This document shows, one piece after another, positions 37,973 through 47,223 of a DNA stretch of 64,000 nt. Within the stretch, counting starts at the first letter, position 1; each line of letters starts with the position of its first letter. Both the position numbers and the translations under genes were made by a program. The notes beneath the pieces were generated by a model. It was not told the origin of the DNA. It did not search any database and saw only the letters and a program-made list of their open reading frames with translations. This DNA is from Rhodobacteraceae bacterium UBA3069 (lineage in GTDB: Bacteria; Pseudomonadota; Alphaproteobacteria; Rhodobacterales; Rhodobacteraceae), in the NCBI GenBank assembly GCA_002366795.1, contig DFBX01000083.1, positions 24,927 to 88,926 of the forward strand. The letters run 5' to 3'.

Positions 37973-38933
37973 GGCCTCCACCCCGCGCATCGGCGCGCTG
38001 CAAGACAACGAGCCGCCCAAGCCGCACCGCTCCCGCGGGGCCGACATCTGGGCGCAGTTTTCCAAACACAAGGGCGCGATGCTGGGTGGCGGGTTCCTCA
38101 TCTTCATCACGCTGGCCGTGCTGATCGGCCCGTGGCTGTGGGGCGTGGACCCGCAGAAACTGGACATCCGCAACAAGGACATTCGCCCGCTCTGGAGCGG
38201 GCTTTTCAGCGATGCGAAAACCAGTTGGGCGCGGCCCTTTGGCACCGACAACCTTGGCCGCGATCACATGGCGCAAATCCTTGCCGGTGGCCGCGCGTCG
38301 ATGGCGGTCGGCTGGGCCGCGATGCTGCTGTCGCTGATGATCGGCACGTTTATCGGCGTTCTGGCCGGGTTCTTCCGTCGGCTGGACGGGGTGCTGATGC
38401 GCCTGACCGACCTGTTCCTGTCGCTGCCGATCCTGCCCTTGCTACTGGTCGCCGTGACCCTGTTCCGCCAACCGCTGCGCGCCAATTTCGGACCTGAGGG
38501 CGGCATGTTCATCCTGATCGTCTGCATCATAGGCGTGACATCCTGGATGCCCACCGCCCGCATCGTGCGCGGCGACATTCTGGCCCTGAAGGAACGCGAG
38601 TTCATCTATGCCGCCCGTTCGATCGGCACGCGCCCCTTTGCGATCATCCGCCGCCACCTGCTGCCCAACGTGCTGTCGCCGATCGTGGTGTCGGCCACGC
38701 TGGGGCTGGCCACGGCGATCATCACCGAAAGCGCGCTGTCCTTCCTTGGCGTGGGCTTTCCGTCGGACTTTCCCACATGGGGCAAGATGCTGGCAGACGC
38801 CGTACCCCGCATGAGCGAATATCCCGAGCGCGTCCTGCTGCCCGGCATCGCGATTTCGCTGACCGTTCTGGGGGTGAATTACCTTGGCGACGGGCTGCGC
38901 GACGCATTGGACCCGCATATCAGGGGCCGCTGA
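37965..38933 (+). CDS. ABC transporter permease (DppC-like)
   Basis: A 322-residue permease. It has a cytoplasmic N-terminal extension (residues 1-45), a first helix near 47-67, FGTDNLGRDHMAQILAGGRAS before the core and the EAA loop EFIYAARSIGTRPFAIIRRH. It pairs with the preceding DppB-like protein and the double ATPase to form a full importer. The ATG at 37965 overlaps the upstream stop. Confidence 0.95.
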   Translation: MTEASTPRIGALQDNEPPKPHRSRGADIWAQFSKHKGAMLGGGFLIFITLAVLIGPWLWGVDPQKLDIRNKDIRPLWSGLFSDAKTSWARPFGTDNLGRDHMAQILAGGRASMAVGWAAMLLSLMIGTFIGVLAGFFRRLDGVLMRLTDLFLSLPILPLLLVAVTLFRQPLRANFGPEGGMFILIVCIIGVTSWMPTARIVRGDILALKEREFIYAARSIGTRPFAIIRRHLLPNVLSPIVVSATLGLATAIITESALSFLGVGFPSDFPTWGKMLADAVPRMSEYPERVLLPGIAISLTVLGVNYLGDGLRDALDPHIRGR

Positions 38934-38960
38934 CAGCTTTCCCGCCACACCATGAAAATA

Positions 38961-38994
38961 AGGACGCCGCCCCATGTCACCGGGACGGCGTCCT
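38961..38994 (+). terminator. Hairpin terminator after the permease operon
   Basis: A stem of 12 of 13 paired bases (AGGACGCCGCCCC / GGGACGGCGTCCT) with an 8-nt loop lies 28 nt after the permease stop. The following GCATTT gives only a short T-run, so termination may be inefficient. Confidence 0.6.
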
Positions 38995-39052
38995 GCATTT
39001 GTCCCTGCGGCACCGCACAAAGCGGAACAACCACCCGCCGCCAAGACCAACC

Positions 39053-39130
39053 CGGAACATTGTTCCGATAAAGTCATCTTTCGCACCCCTGCCCGGCTTG
39101 ATACAGCGTTCCAATCACGCCAATTGGAAC
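39053..39130. promoter_or_regulatory. Two strong palindromes upstream of the YeeE gene
   Basis: CGGAACA-T-TGTTCCG (39053-39067) is a perfect 15-bp palindrome. GTTCCAAT-N7-ATTGGAAC (39108-39115 and 39123-39130) is a perfect inverted repeat 27 nt before the ATG. Both contain GGAAC half-sites, and another GGAACA lies near 39023. Spaced half-sites suggest an autoregulated or redox/sulfur-responsive operator region; the regulator is not in the window. Confidence 0.55.
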
Positions 39131-39156
39131 ATCATTCCCAAAAGCAGGAGCCTCCC

Positions 39157-40218
39157 ATGTTCGAATCCCTCGGCTTTGAAAACGCCACCGCCCCGCAAGT
39201 CGCCGTCTGGTTCGCCCTCGCCATTGGCGTGGCTTTTGGCATCCTTGCGCAGATCACCCGCTTCTGTTTTCGCCGCATGATCGACGGGACAGACCGCCGC
39301 CAAGCGGCAGCCGTCTGGCTGACTGCGCTGGCGACCGCAGTGATTGGCACGCAATTTGCCGTGGCCCAAGGTCTGATCACATTCGATGACCACCGCTTCA
39401 TGGCCGCCGAGCTGCCCGGGCTGGCCATCCTGATCGGCGGGTTGGCATTCGGTGCGGGCATGATCCTGACGCGCGGCTGCGTGTCGCGCCTGACCGTTCT
39501 GGCAGGCGGCGGCAACCTGCGCGCTGTGCTTGTGCTGCTGGCGTTTGCCATCACCGCCCACGCCACGCTCAAGGGCGTGCTGGCACCGGTCCGCACCACT
39601 CTGGGCGCTGTCACCCTGCCGCTGGAAAACACCGCCCTGCCCGGCAATGGCCTGATCTGGGCCGCAGTCATCGCATTGGCCGCAGTGGCCTTTGCACTGC
39701 GGTCCGGCCATCGCGCCACCACCCTGATCCTCGCCGCGGTTCTTGGCCTTCTGGTGCCGCTGGCATGGGTCGGGACCGGCTATATCCTGCTGGATGAATT
39801 CGACCCCATCGCGATGGAATCGCTGTCCTTCACAGCCCCCGCATCCGAGGCGCTGTTCTTCACCATCGCCTCGACCTCAATCCCCGCTGGCTTTGGCACC
39901 GGGCTTCTGGGCGGGGTCGTGATCGGCGCATTCGCGGCCAGCATCCTGCGCGCCCAGTTCCAATGGCAAAGCTTCGACAGCCCGCGCCAGACCGGCCGTT
40001 ACCTCGCGGGCGCTGTCCTGATGGGCACCGGCGGCGTGCTGGCGGGCGGCTGCACCGTGGGCGCGGGCCTGTCTGGCATTCCCACGCTGTCCGTGGCCGC
40101 GATCCTTGCCATTGTGTCGATCGGGTTGGGTGGCATCGCCACCCGCGCGATCCTTAGTGCATCTGCCTCTGAATCCGGCGGATCGACCACCACACCAAAG
40201 CTACAACCGGCAGAGTGA
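39157..40218 (+). CDS. YeeE/YedE-family membrane transporter (thiosulfate/sulfur-compound type)
   Basis: A 353-residue integral membrane protein with about nine hydrophobic segments. Family-typical cysteine motifs are ITRFCFRRM near residue 30, LTRGCVSRL near 108 and AGGCTVGAGLSG near 296. Members of the family move thiosulfate or related sulfur compounds. The ATG at 39157 has AGGAG seven nt upstream; the longer frame starting at 38974 spans operator sequences and is rejected. Its end overlaps the convergent DUF3422 gene by 65 nt. Confidence 0.9.
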   Translation: MFESLGFENATAPQVAVWFALAIGVAFGILAQITRFCFRRMIDGTDRRQAAAVWLTALATAVIGTQFAVAQGLITFDDHRFMAAELPGLAILIGGLAFGAGMILTRGCVSRLTVLAGGGNLRAVLVLLAFAITAHATLKGVLAPVRTTLGAVTLPLENTALPGNGLIWAAVIALAAVAFALRSGHRATTLILAAVLGLLVPLAWVGTGYILLDEFDPIAMESLSFTAPASEALFFTIASTSIPAGFGTGLLGGVVIGAFAASILRAQFQWQSFDSPRQTGRYLAGAVLMGTGGVLAGGCTVGAGLSGIPTLSVAAILAIVSIGLGGIATRAILSASASESGGSTTTPKLQPAE

Positions 40219-41434
40219 TCGCCGCCGTCAACTCCCCCTTGCTCAGCCCCATCGGCCCGGCAAGGGGGTATAGCGCGTAACCCGCCAGCGACACCGCGTA
40301 ATAGCTGATCGCGACCACCGACAGCCCCTCGACCGTCTTTTGCAGCTTCAACTGCATATCCGCGCGTTTATCCATGCTTTCAAGCAGTTGCTGGTTCTGG
40401 GCCGAGCGTTCCACATCGACCCGCGTGCGCAGCAATTCACCCGCACGCATCGCCCGCCCCGCCATGGACCGCAGCCTGACTTCGGTGGATTTCACCGTGC
40501 GCATGGCCGGATCATAGCGGCGCATCATGAATTCGTTATAGGTCTGGCGGCCATCGAAACGGGCCTCGCGCATGACCTCGATCCGCTGATGCACGATCGC
40601 CTCATACGCCTCGGTCGCGCCAAAGCGAAACGCCGTCTGCGCGCTCAGGTTCTCCAACTCGGCGGATACTTCCAGCAGCCCTGCCAAGGTTTCATCGGCG
40701 GGTTTGTCCGCCGCGCGCATATCTGCCACCAGCCGCGTCAACTGCCCATCAATCCGCGCCATTTGCGGGCCGATTTCACGCACGCGGGCAAAGCCCAGCA
40801 TGGACAGGGTTTTATATGTCTCGATCTCGCACAGGCGCTGCACGATCCGCCCGATCCGGCGCGCGCCCGTGCCCGGCGCGATGAACACGGCAAATCGCAT
40901 GTGGCCACTTTCGTCGATACGGAAATCGCCCGCCATCACGCCCGCATCGTCCAGCACGCGGCTGCAGGCCAAGCTTTCGGGCACGAACCACTGGGTGATC
41001 TTGCCGATGGCGTCATCCTTGTCCTGCCACGGCTCCACCCGGATATGGGCCGAGCTGACGCAGACCCCCGGCGCATCGGCCAGCCAGTCGGCGGGGAACA
41101 CCTCGAAATCCACGGGGTCAAATGCGCGGTCCGACAGGCTGTCATTGAAGGCCGTATAGGTCACGAATTCGGTATGGCTTTCCCATTTCAGCATATGCCG
41201 CCCGATCCGGCCAAACCAATGGGTCGCGCCGGGTTTCGGGTGGGTCGCGCCGTAGCGGTCCAGCAGTGCGGTCAGATGCGCGAAATCCGCCGCACGATCG
41301 CGGCTGGCGGCATCCTCGACCCGCTTGATCGCCATATAGGCGGCGGTGCAAGGCACGGTAAGCGAGGGGAAAGGCCGCGCGTGCAATTCATTGGCCAACT
41401 CGTAACGCAATGGGTGGTCGTCAAGGTGCGGCAT
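40154..41434 (-). CDS. DUF3422 family membrane protein
   Basis: A 426-residue protein with the DUF3422 N-terminal hallmark HPLRYELANELHARPFP (residues 7-23) and a C-terminal pair of transmembrane helices (about 367-387 and 393-413). The central region is helical. No function is established for the family. The last 65 nt overlap the yeeE-type gene in antisense, so the two ends read on opposite strands of the same DNA. Confidence 0.93.
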   Translation of the reverse strand: MPHLDDHPLRYELANELHARPFPSLTVPCTAAYMAIKRVEDAASRDRAADFAHLTALLDRYGATHPKPGATHWFGRIGRHMLKWESHTEFVTYTAFNDSLSDRAFDPVDFEVFPADWLADAPGVCVSSAHIRVEPWQDKDDAIGKITQWFVPESLACSRVLDDAGVMAGDFRIDESGHMRFAVFIAPGTGARRIGRIVQRLCEIETYKTLSMLGFARVREIGPQMARIDGQLTRLVADMRAADKPADETLAGLLEVSAELENLSAQTAFRFGATEAYEAIVHQRIEVMREARFDGRQTYNEFMMRRYDPAMRTVKSTEVRLRSMAGRAMRAGELLRTRVDVERSAQNQQLLESMDKRADMQLKLQKTVEGLSVVAISYYAVSLAGYALYPLAGPMGLSKGELTAAITLPVVALVWWSIRRIQRQMH

Positions 41435-41509
41435 CAGGGCTCTCCGGTTCGCATGACGTTCACGATAACCGCTATGCGCGCCGCTGCAAAGGCGACAAAT
41501 CGTTCCCGT

Positions 41510-42438
41510 TCAATGGCTTATCTGTATACCACCGTGTGCCGTTTCAGCCGGCGCCGATGCCTCGCCCATATCGGGCAATACAGCCTGCGCACGGTCCAGC
41601 CGCTTGTGCGGCGCGCGGCCTGCCCCGAACTCCAAGATCGCCCGTGCCCGCACGGCGCAGCCCCGGCGCAAGGCGCGTTGCGACAGTGCCTCATAATAGG
41701 CGGGGCTGTCCTTGCGTTTGGCCAGCATCCGCGCCCATGTCTCCGTCGACAGCCCACCCTTGATCGCGCGGCTGGCCACGGTGGTCAGCACTCCCATTTC
41801 CTTAAGCTGCCTAGGCAGCTTATGCCCCAGAAACGGCGCGGGATAGCGGGTGATATTGTCGGCATCGAACCGCGCGGCATGGGCCGCGTCGGGTCCGAAG
41901 CAGGGATCATAGAACAGCTTGACCTCGGCCGCGCCCCGCGCGGCGCGGGCCGCGTCCGACCATTTGCCATCCCAGTCACCGATGCGCCGCCCCTCAAGGT
42001 AGCGCTGTTCCCAAGGGACCAGATCACGCCGCAGGGTCGATTGCGGCGACATTGCCACCACACGGCACTTGGGGCTGACAACGGAAAATGACGCTGCGGC
42101 AAAGCCCCCATCGAGGCACCGTAGAACACCACCTCGTCGAAGCCCTTGAAAAACCCCTCATCCCGCAAGCGTCGGTAAATGCTAAACATTTCCCCATCGC
42201 GGAACCAATCGTTGCGCTTGGTCATATTGCCCAGGTGGGACCAGCCCATCGCCTCGGCCAAGTGGTGTCCCCAGGGCAGGCGCGGCGGCTCGCTATGGAC
42301 CGACCCCTTGTGATCGAAGGTCACAAGCAGCTTGTCATTGCGCGGCAGGAAGCTCACGCAGTGGTTCGACATATTGCGGATGAACCCCTTGCGGGAATTG
42401 CCTTGGCAGGCCATCGCCACAGCGCGGATCAAACTCAT
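41510..42438 (-). pseudogene. Frameshifted alpha/beta-hydrolase-like gene (tandem paralog 1)
   Basis: The first frame (from ATG 42438, MSLIRAVAMACQ) reads to GFDEVVFYGASMG; homology then continues in another frame (AASFSVVSPKCRVVAMSPQ) to the stop at 41510. The switch falls at a run of five C on the plus strand (42105-42109); one more base would restore GASMGGFAAASF, a classic G-x-S-x-G nucleophile elbow, and an intact protein of about 309 residues. Either a recent frameshift or a sequence error. A second related gene follows upstream at 42523-43275. Confidence 0.75.
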
Positions 42439-42522
42439 GACGGCCAGCCTCCGGGTCGGCAGTTTACCAAGAATACAGCGATCATTCTGCCCCAGGTGCG
42501 GCGCGATGGAAACCCTTTGCCG

Positions 42523-43275
42523 CTATCCGCGTGCAGTGCGCACCTCGCGCTCCAGCCGCGGGATGTGCCAGCCTTCCTGCGCGTCATGGATCCAGTCCAC
42601 CACCCGCTGCGGCAACAAGGGCCGGTCGCGGGCCAGACATGCCGCAACCAGCGCACGGCACCACGGCAAGGAGTCATGCCGTGCCCGCACCATTCCCCGC
42701 CATTGCGCGACGTCCAGACGCCCCTCGACCAGGGCAGACATGGTCTGATCCAGCAGGCCCATGTGCAACAGGTGCCGACCCACGCGATGACCCGCAAAGG
42801 GCAGGCGCAGGTGATGCGCCCCGTCCGCCGCCGCACCATCGCGGTAGCGCGAATCACGCCAGTCGCCACGCTCGTAGCCGCGGCGATACCGCCCCTCCCA
42901 CGGCACTGCCAAAGGGTCCAGCCGGGTTTGCGGCACCAAGGCCACAACCCGCGCGCCGGGGGCCGCGACGGAAAACCCGGCGAAAAACCCCGCGCCCGAC
43001 GATTCGTCGAACAGATCGAACAAGGCACCATGGCGGAACCAGTCATTGCGCCGCGCCATCATCACGCCAAGCTGGCTGTCCCCACGCCGCGCCAGCCAGT
43101 CATGCCCCCAAGGCAGCTGCGGCCCCTGCCCATCGCGGTCTTTCATATTGTCGAAGGTCACGACCAAACGCGGCCCGCGCCTGAAAAACGCCACCCCATG
43201 GCGCGGCAGGGCGCGGAAAAACCCGCGCCTTCCCTCCTGCATCGCGCAGCGCCTGAATTTATGCGGCACATCCAT
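42523..43275 (-). CDS. Paralog of the preceding gene, lacking the nucleophile elbow
   Basis: A 250-residue protein similar to the neighbour: shared RLVVTFDN/KLLVTFDH, PWGHDWLARR/PWGHHLAEAM, RNDWFRHGALF/RNDWFRDGEMF and VPWEGRY/VPWEQRY in order. Between DLFDESSG and FFAGFSVAAPGARVVALVPQ roughly 15-20 residues are missing compared with the neighbour, including the GASMG serine. If the fold is a hydrolase, this copy should be inactive. The start at 43275 (MDVPHKFRRC) aligns with the neighbour's start. Function unknown. Confidence 0.7.
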   Translation of the reverse strand: MDVPHKFRRCAMQEGRRGFFRALPRHGVAFFRRGPRLVVTFDNMKDRDGQGPQLPWGHDWLARRGDSQLGVMMARRNDWFRHGALFDLFDESSGAGFFAGFSVAAPGARVVALVPQTRLDPLAVPWEGRYRRGYERGDWRDSRYRDGAAADGAHHLRLPFAGHRVGRHLLHMGLLDQTMSALVEGRLDVAQWRGMVRARHDSLPWCRALVAACLARDRPLLPQRVVDWIHDAQEGWHIPRLEREVRTARG

Positions 43276-43440
43276 CCCGCCAGCATAAACGGAAAATCCG
43301 AACCATCCGTTACCGCCACCCAAACCCATTCATTGTTCCGCAAATACCTCCCGCCGAAGGCTCCCGCACCATCCTCGCCCGCCACAAACGAAAAAGGGCG
43401 CCCCGCAAGGCGCCCTTCCCCATTTTCCATGTCCAAAGAC

Positions 43441-44916
43441 TTACGAAATCTTGGTCAAAAGCTCGTCCAGCGACTTCTTCGCGTCACCATAGAACATGCG
43501 CGTGTTCTCTTTGTAGAACAGCGGGTTCTCGATACCGGAATAACCGGTGCCCTGACCACGTTTCGACACGAACACCTGTTTCGCCTTCCAGCACTCCAGA
43601 ACCGGCATCCCCGCGATGGGCGAATTCGGGTCTTCCTGCGCGGCGGGGTTCACGATGTCGTTGGATCCGATCACGATGGCCACATCCGTTTCCGGGAAGT
43701 CATCGTTGATCTCGTCCATTTCCATGACGATGTCGTAAGGCACTTTCGCCTCGGCCAGCAGCACGTTCATGTGGCCCGGCAGACGCCCCGCAACGGGGTG
43801 GATGGCGAAACGCACGTTCTTGCCCTTGGCGCGCAGACGCTTGGTCAGTTCGGAAACCGACTGCTGCGCTTGCGCCACGGCCATGCCGTAACCGGGGATG
43901 ATGATGATGCTGTCGGCTTCTTCCAAAGCCTGTGCAACGCCGTCGCTGTCGATGGCGATCTGCTCGCCCTCGACTTCCATCGCGGGGCCGGTGGTGCCAC
44001 CGAAACCGCCAAGGATGACCGAGATGAACGAACGGTTCATCGCCTTGCACATGATGTAGGACAGGATCGCACCCGAGGACCCGACCAGCGCGCCGGTCAC
44101 GATCAGCAGGTCATTGCCCAGCGTGAAACCGATCGCAGCCGCAGCCCAACCCGAGTAGGAGTTCAGCATTGACACAACCACCGGCATGTCCGCGCCGCCG
44201 ATCCCCATGATCAGGTGATAGCCGATAAAGAAGGCCGCCAGCGTCATCAGCAGCAGCGCCCACATGCCAGCCCCGTTCAGGAACATGATCAGCAGGATCA
44301 CCGACAAAGCCGCCGCGCCCGCGTTCAGCATGTGACCGCCGGGCAGTTTCTTGGCCTTGCCGTCAACCTTGCCGGCCAGCTTGCCAAAGGCGATGATCGA
44401 CCCGGTGAAGGTCACCGCACCAATGAACACACCAAGGAAAACCTCGACCTTCAGGATGGCCTGCTCGACGCCGGTTTTATGCGCCAGCACGGCACCAAAG
44501 CCTTTGACGCCCATGTCGTGCAGGGCCGCCATTGCGCCCGCCTCGTTCAGGGTCGGCGAAATCTGCGCTTTCAGCTCCAGCACGCGGCCCAGTTCGATAT
44601 AGGCGTTGTAGCCGATCAAAACGGCAGCCAGACCCACGAAAGAGTGTAGCGCCGCGACCAGTTGCGGCATCTCGGTCATCTCGACCTTGCCTGCAACCAT
44701 CTGGCCCAGGTAGGCGCCGACACCGATCATGACCAGCACGATCAGGTAGTTGCCCATACCCGGCCCGAACACGGTGGCGAAAACCGCCAGTGCCATGCCC
44801 GCAATGCCATACCAGACAGCGCGTTTCGCGCTTTCCTGACCCGAAAGACCACCCAACGAAAGGATGAAGAGAACAGCCGCCGCGATGTATGCGGCAGAAA
44901 CGATTCCGATGCTCAT
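43441..44916 (-). CDS. pntB: NAD(P) transhydrogenase subunit beta
   Basis: Membrane and NADP-binding subunit of the proton-translocating transhydrogenase (NADH + NADP+ to NAD+ + NADPH). It has 491 residues: about eight transmembrane helices in residues 1-260, then the NADP-binding domain with [37 protein letters not shown] and [11 protein letters not shown]. The ATG at 44916 has AGGGAG seven nt upstream. It follows pntA with a 16-nt gap. Confidence 0.98.
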   Translation of the reverse strand: MSIGIVSAAYIAAAVLFILSLGGLSGQESAKRAVWYGIAGMALAVFATVFGPGMGNYLIVLVMIGVGAYLGQMVAGKVEMTEMPQLVAALHSFVGLAAVLIGYNAYIELGRVLELKAQISPTLNEAGAMAALHDMGVKGFGAVLAHKTGVEQAILKVEVFLGVFIGAVTFTGSIIAFGKLAGKVDGKAKKLPGGHMLNAGAAALSVILLIMFLNGAGMWALLLMTLAAFFIGYHLIMGIGGADMPVVVSMLNSYSGWAAAAIGFTLGNDLLIVTGALVGSSGAILSYIMCKAMNRSFISVILGGFGGTTGPAMEVEGEQIAIDSDGVAQALEEADSIIIIPGYGMAVAQAQQSVSELTKRLRAKGKNVRFAIHPVAGRLPGHMNVLLAEAKVPYDIVMEMDEINDDFPETDVAIVIGSNDIVNPAAQEDPNSPIAGMPVLECWKAKQVFVSKRGQGTGYSGIENPLFYKENTRMFYGDAKKSLDELLTKIS

Positions 44917-44932
44917 TTTACGCTCCCTCCCC

Positions 44933-46504
44933 TTACGATTTCTGGAACATGGCCAACATGCGGCGCGTGACCATGAAGCCACCGACGATGTTGATCGTTG
45001 CGATCAGGATGGACACGGCGGCAAGGAAAACCACCAGCCAGCTGCCCGAACCCACCTGCAGAAGCGCGCCAAGGATCACGATGCCGGAAATGGCGTTCGT
45101 GACGGCCATCAGCGGCGTGTGAAGGCTGTGGCTGACGCCCCAGATCACCTGGAAGCCAACAAAGCAGGACAGCGCGAAGACGATGAAATGCGACATGAAG
45201 CTTTCGGGGGCGAAACCGCCCACCACCAGCAACAGCAGCGCACCCACGACCAGCAAAATCACTTGGCTCTTGGTCTGCGCCTTGAACGCGGCGGTCTCTT
45301 TCGCGCGTTTTTCCTCGGGCGTCAGTTCCTTGGGCTTTTCCTTGGTCTGGGCCGCGATCGCCTGCACTTTTGGCGGGGGCGGCGGCCAGGTGATTTCGTG
45401 ATCATGGGTCACGGTCGCGCCGCGGATCACGTCATCTTCCATGTCATGGTTGATCTGACCGTCTTTTTCAGGAGTCAGGTCGGTCATCATGTGGCGGATG
45501 TTGGTCGCATACAGGGTCGAGGCCTGCGATGCCATGCGCGACGGGAAATCGGTGTAGCCGATGATGGTCACGCCATTGTCGGTCACGATCTTCTCGTCTG
45601 CGACGGTCAGCTTGCAGTTGCCGCCCTTTTCCGCCGCAAGGTCCACGATGACGGAACCGGGTTTCATGGCTTTCACCATGTCTTCGGTCCACAGCTCGGG
45701 CGCTTCGCGGTTGGGGATCAGCGCCGTGGTGATGACGATGTCCACCTCGGGGGCCAGTTCGCGGAACTTGGCCAGCTGCGCTTCGCGGAACTCGGGGCTG
45801 GACACAGAAGCATAGCCGCCCGTGGCCGCGCCATCGGTCTGCTCTTCCTCGAAATCCAGGTAGACGAATTCGGCACCCATGGATTCGACCTGCTCGGCCA
45901 CTTCGGGGCGCACGTCGAACGCATAGGTGATCGCACCCAGCGAGGTGGACGTGCCAATCGCGGCCAGACCGGCCACGCCCGCGCCCACGACCAGAACCTT
46001 GGCGGGGGGCACTTTACCGGCGGCGGTGATCTGACCCGTAAAGAACCGGCCAAAGTTGTTGCCTGCCTCGATCACGGCGCGATAGCCCGCAATATTGGCC
46101 ATGGACGACAGCGCATCCATTTTCTGCGCGCGCGAAATACGCGGCACCATCTCCATGGCGATCACGTTGGCGCCTTTTTTCTTCGCAGCCGCCAACCCGG
46201 CTTCGTTTCCGGCGGGGTTGTAGAAGGAAATCAGCGTCAGGCCTTCGCGCAGGCGCTTCATTTCCGTCTCGTTGGGCTGGCGAACTTTGGCGACGATGTC
46301 GCATTCCTTCCACAGCGCGGCGGCGGTCTTGATGATCTCCACCCCGTTTGCGGCATAGGTCTCGTCGCTGAAACCGGCAGCGGCACCCGCTCCGGTCTCG
46401 ATGGCGCAGTCATACCCCAGTTTCTGGAGTTGAAGCGCCGAATCAGGAGTCATCGCAACGCGATTTTCCCCTTCAAACACTTCCTTTGGCGTTCCGATCT
46501 TCAC
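44933..46504 (-). CDS. pntA: NAD(P) transhydrogenase subunit alpha (fused alpha1-alpha2)
   Basis: Carries the NAD(H)-binding domain I and the first membrane helices. The 523 residues comprise an N-terminal alanine-dehydrogenase-like domain with [15 protein letters not shown], a Pro-rich linker (WPPPPPKV, near 375) and four C-terminal helices (about 410-520). The 5' end uses GTG at 46504, preceded by AGGGGGA. Some related alphaproteobacteria split this gene in two; here it is fused. The region upstream holds an 18-bp motif shared with glmU. Confidence 0.97.
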   Translation of the reverse strand: MKIGTPKEVFEGENRVAMTPDSALQLQKLGYDCAIETGAGAAAGFSDETYAANGVEIIKTAAALWKECDIVAKVRQPNETEMKRLREGLTLISFYNPAGNEAGLAAAKKKGANVIAMEMVPRISRAQKMDALSSMANIAGYRAVIEAGNNFGRFFTGQITAAGKVPPAKVLVVGAGVAGLAAIGTSTSLGAITYAFDVRPEVAEQVESMGAEFVYLDFEEEQTDGAATGGYASVSSPEFREAQLAKFRELAPEVDIVITTALIPNREAPELWTEDMVKAMKPGSVIVDLAAEKGGNCKLTVADEKIVTDNGVTIIGYTDFPSRMASQASTLYATNIRHMMTDLTPEKDGQINHDMEDDVIRGATVTHDHEITWPPPPPKVQAIAAQTKEKPKELTPEEKRAKETAAFKAQTKSQVILLVVGALLLLVVGGFAPESFMSHFIVFALSCFVGFQVIWGVSHSLHTPLMAVTNAISGIVILGALLQVGSGSWLVVFLAAVSILIATINIVGGFMVTRRMLAMFQKS

Positions 46505-46617
46505 GTCAGACGTCCCCCTTCTATTGTCGTTTCTTCCCCGGTCAGATCATAACCGAAGCGTGTTCCCTTGTCTGTGCGCAATATTATTTCACAGATATTC
46601 TGCGCTTGCACTGCCCT

Positions 46618-46635
46618 GAATGTCGCAACCTGTCA
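46618..46635 (-). promoter_or_regulatory. 18-bp motif upstream of pntA, shared with glmU
   Basis: On the minus strand TGACAGGTTGCGACATTC, matching 17 of 18 bases at 22934-22951. It lies 114 nt before the pntA GTG; its first three bases are the stop codon of the upstream methyltransferase gene. Orientation toward the downstream gene is the same in both copies. Confidence 0.5.
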
Positions 46636-47100
46636 AATCCAACGCCGCGTTTTCTGTGCATATCGGGCAAAATCGGCGCGAAACCGGCGTCTTAGGCGGT
46701 TTTCCTCGGGGATGACAAAACGTCGTTCCACGATCCACAGGAAAATCGGAACAAGCGGCAGCGCCAGTACCGCGTCCATCCGCAGGATCAAACCGGCCAG
46801 AATCAGCATATCCCCGATGTAAATCGGGTTGCGAGTGCGTTTGAAAATGCCGGTTTGCACCATGTGGCTGGCATCCTGATGCGGAATCAGCGTGGTCCGG
46901 TGCTTGCGCATCTCGACAAAGGCCAGCCCCATCAGGATCAGCCCGCCGCCCAAAAGGATACCGCCCAGAAAATCTGCCCAATAGCCGACGAAAGCCAGCC
47001 CCATGGGCAGGTATTCGGCCTGCGCCCAGGCGATCGCGATCATCAGGGCCAGCCATGCGGGCGGGATGTCCAGCCATTGTTTCAGGGTCATCTTGGGCAT
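46633..47100 (-). CDS. Isoprenylcysteine carboxyl methyltransferase-like membrane protein
   Basis: A 155-residue integral membrane protein of the ICMT/PEMT-type superfamily. The SAM-binding motif RNPIYIGDM and the C-terminal VIPEENRLRRRF are characteristic. About four helices. Bacterial members may methylate lipids or other small acceptors; the acceptor here is unknown. The start is uncertain between ATG 47100, used here, and 47091. Confidence 0.8.
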   Translation of the reverse strand: MPKMTLKQWLDIPPAWLALMIAIAWAQAEYLPMGLAFVGYWADFLGGILLGGGLILMGLAFVEMRKHRTTLIPHQDASHMVQTGIFKRTRNPIYIGDMLILAGLILRMDAVLALPLVPIFLWIVERRFVIPEENRLRRRFRADFARYAQKTRRWI

Positions 47101-47223
47101 TTGGGTGTTCCGGGAAATATTTGCGCGCCTGACCCCGCTGTCTAAAGACATCGGACCAGACGCGCAAAAGGTCATGCTGTCACGCCATGCCTGGCGCAGC
47201 GGCAGCAGTCACAGCGTGGTGCC

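Noticed and set aside
39053..39067. LexA/SOS box reading of CGGAACA-T-TGTTCCG
   Set aside because: Alphaproteobacterial LexA uses a GTTC-N7-GTTC direct repeat, and the Gram-positive type needs GAAC-N4-GTTC; this site has a 3-nt centre between GAAC and GTTC.
38974..39156. N-terminal extension of the YeeE-type protein
   Set aside because: It covers palindromic operator-like sequence and lacks hydrophobic or conserved residues; ATG 39157 has a good ribosome site.
40340..42091. Plus-strand open frame of 583 codons opposite DUF3422
   Set aside because: Antisense shadow; no recognisable motif.
42088..44172. Long plus-strand open frame (694 codons) opposite the hydrolase-like genes and pntB
   Set aside because: Low-complexity Arg/His/Pro-rich translation without family motifs, opposite well-supported genes in GC-rich DNA.
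44864..46552. Plus-strand open frame of 562 codons opposite pntA
   Set aside because: Antisense shadow; composition is His/Gly/Arg-rich and pntA on the other strand is certain.
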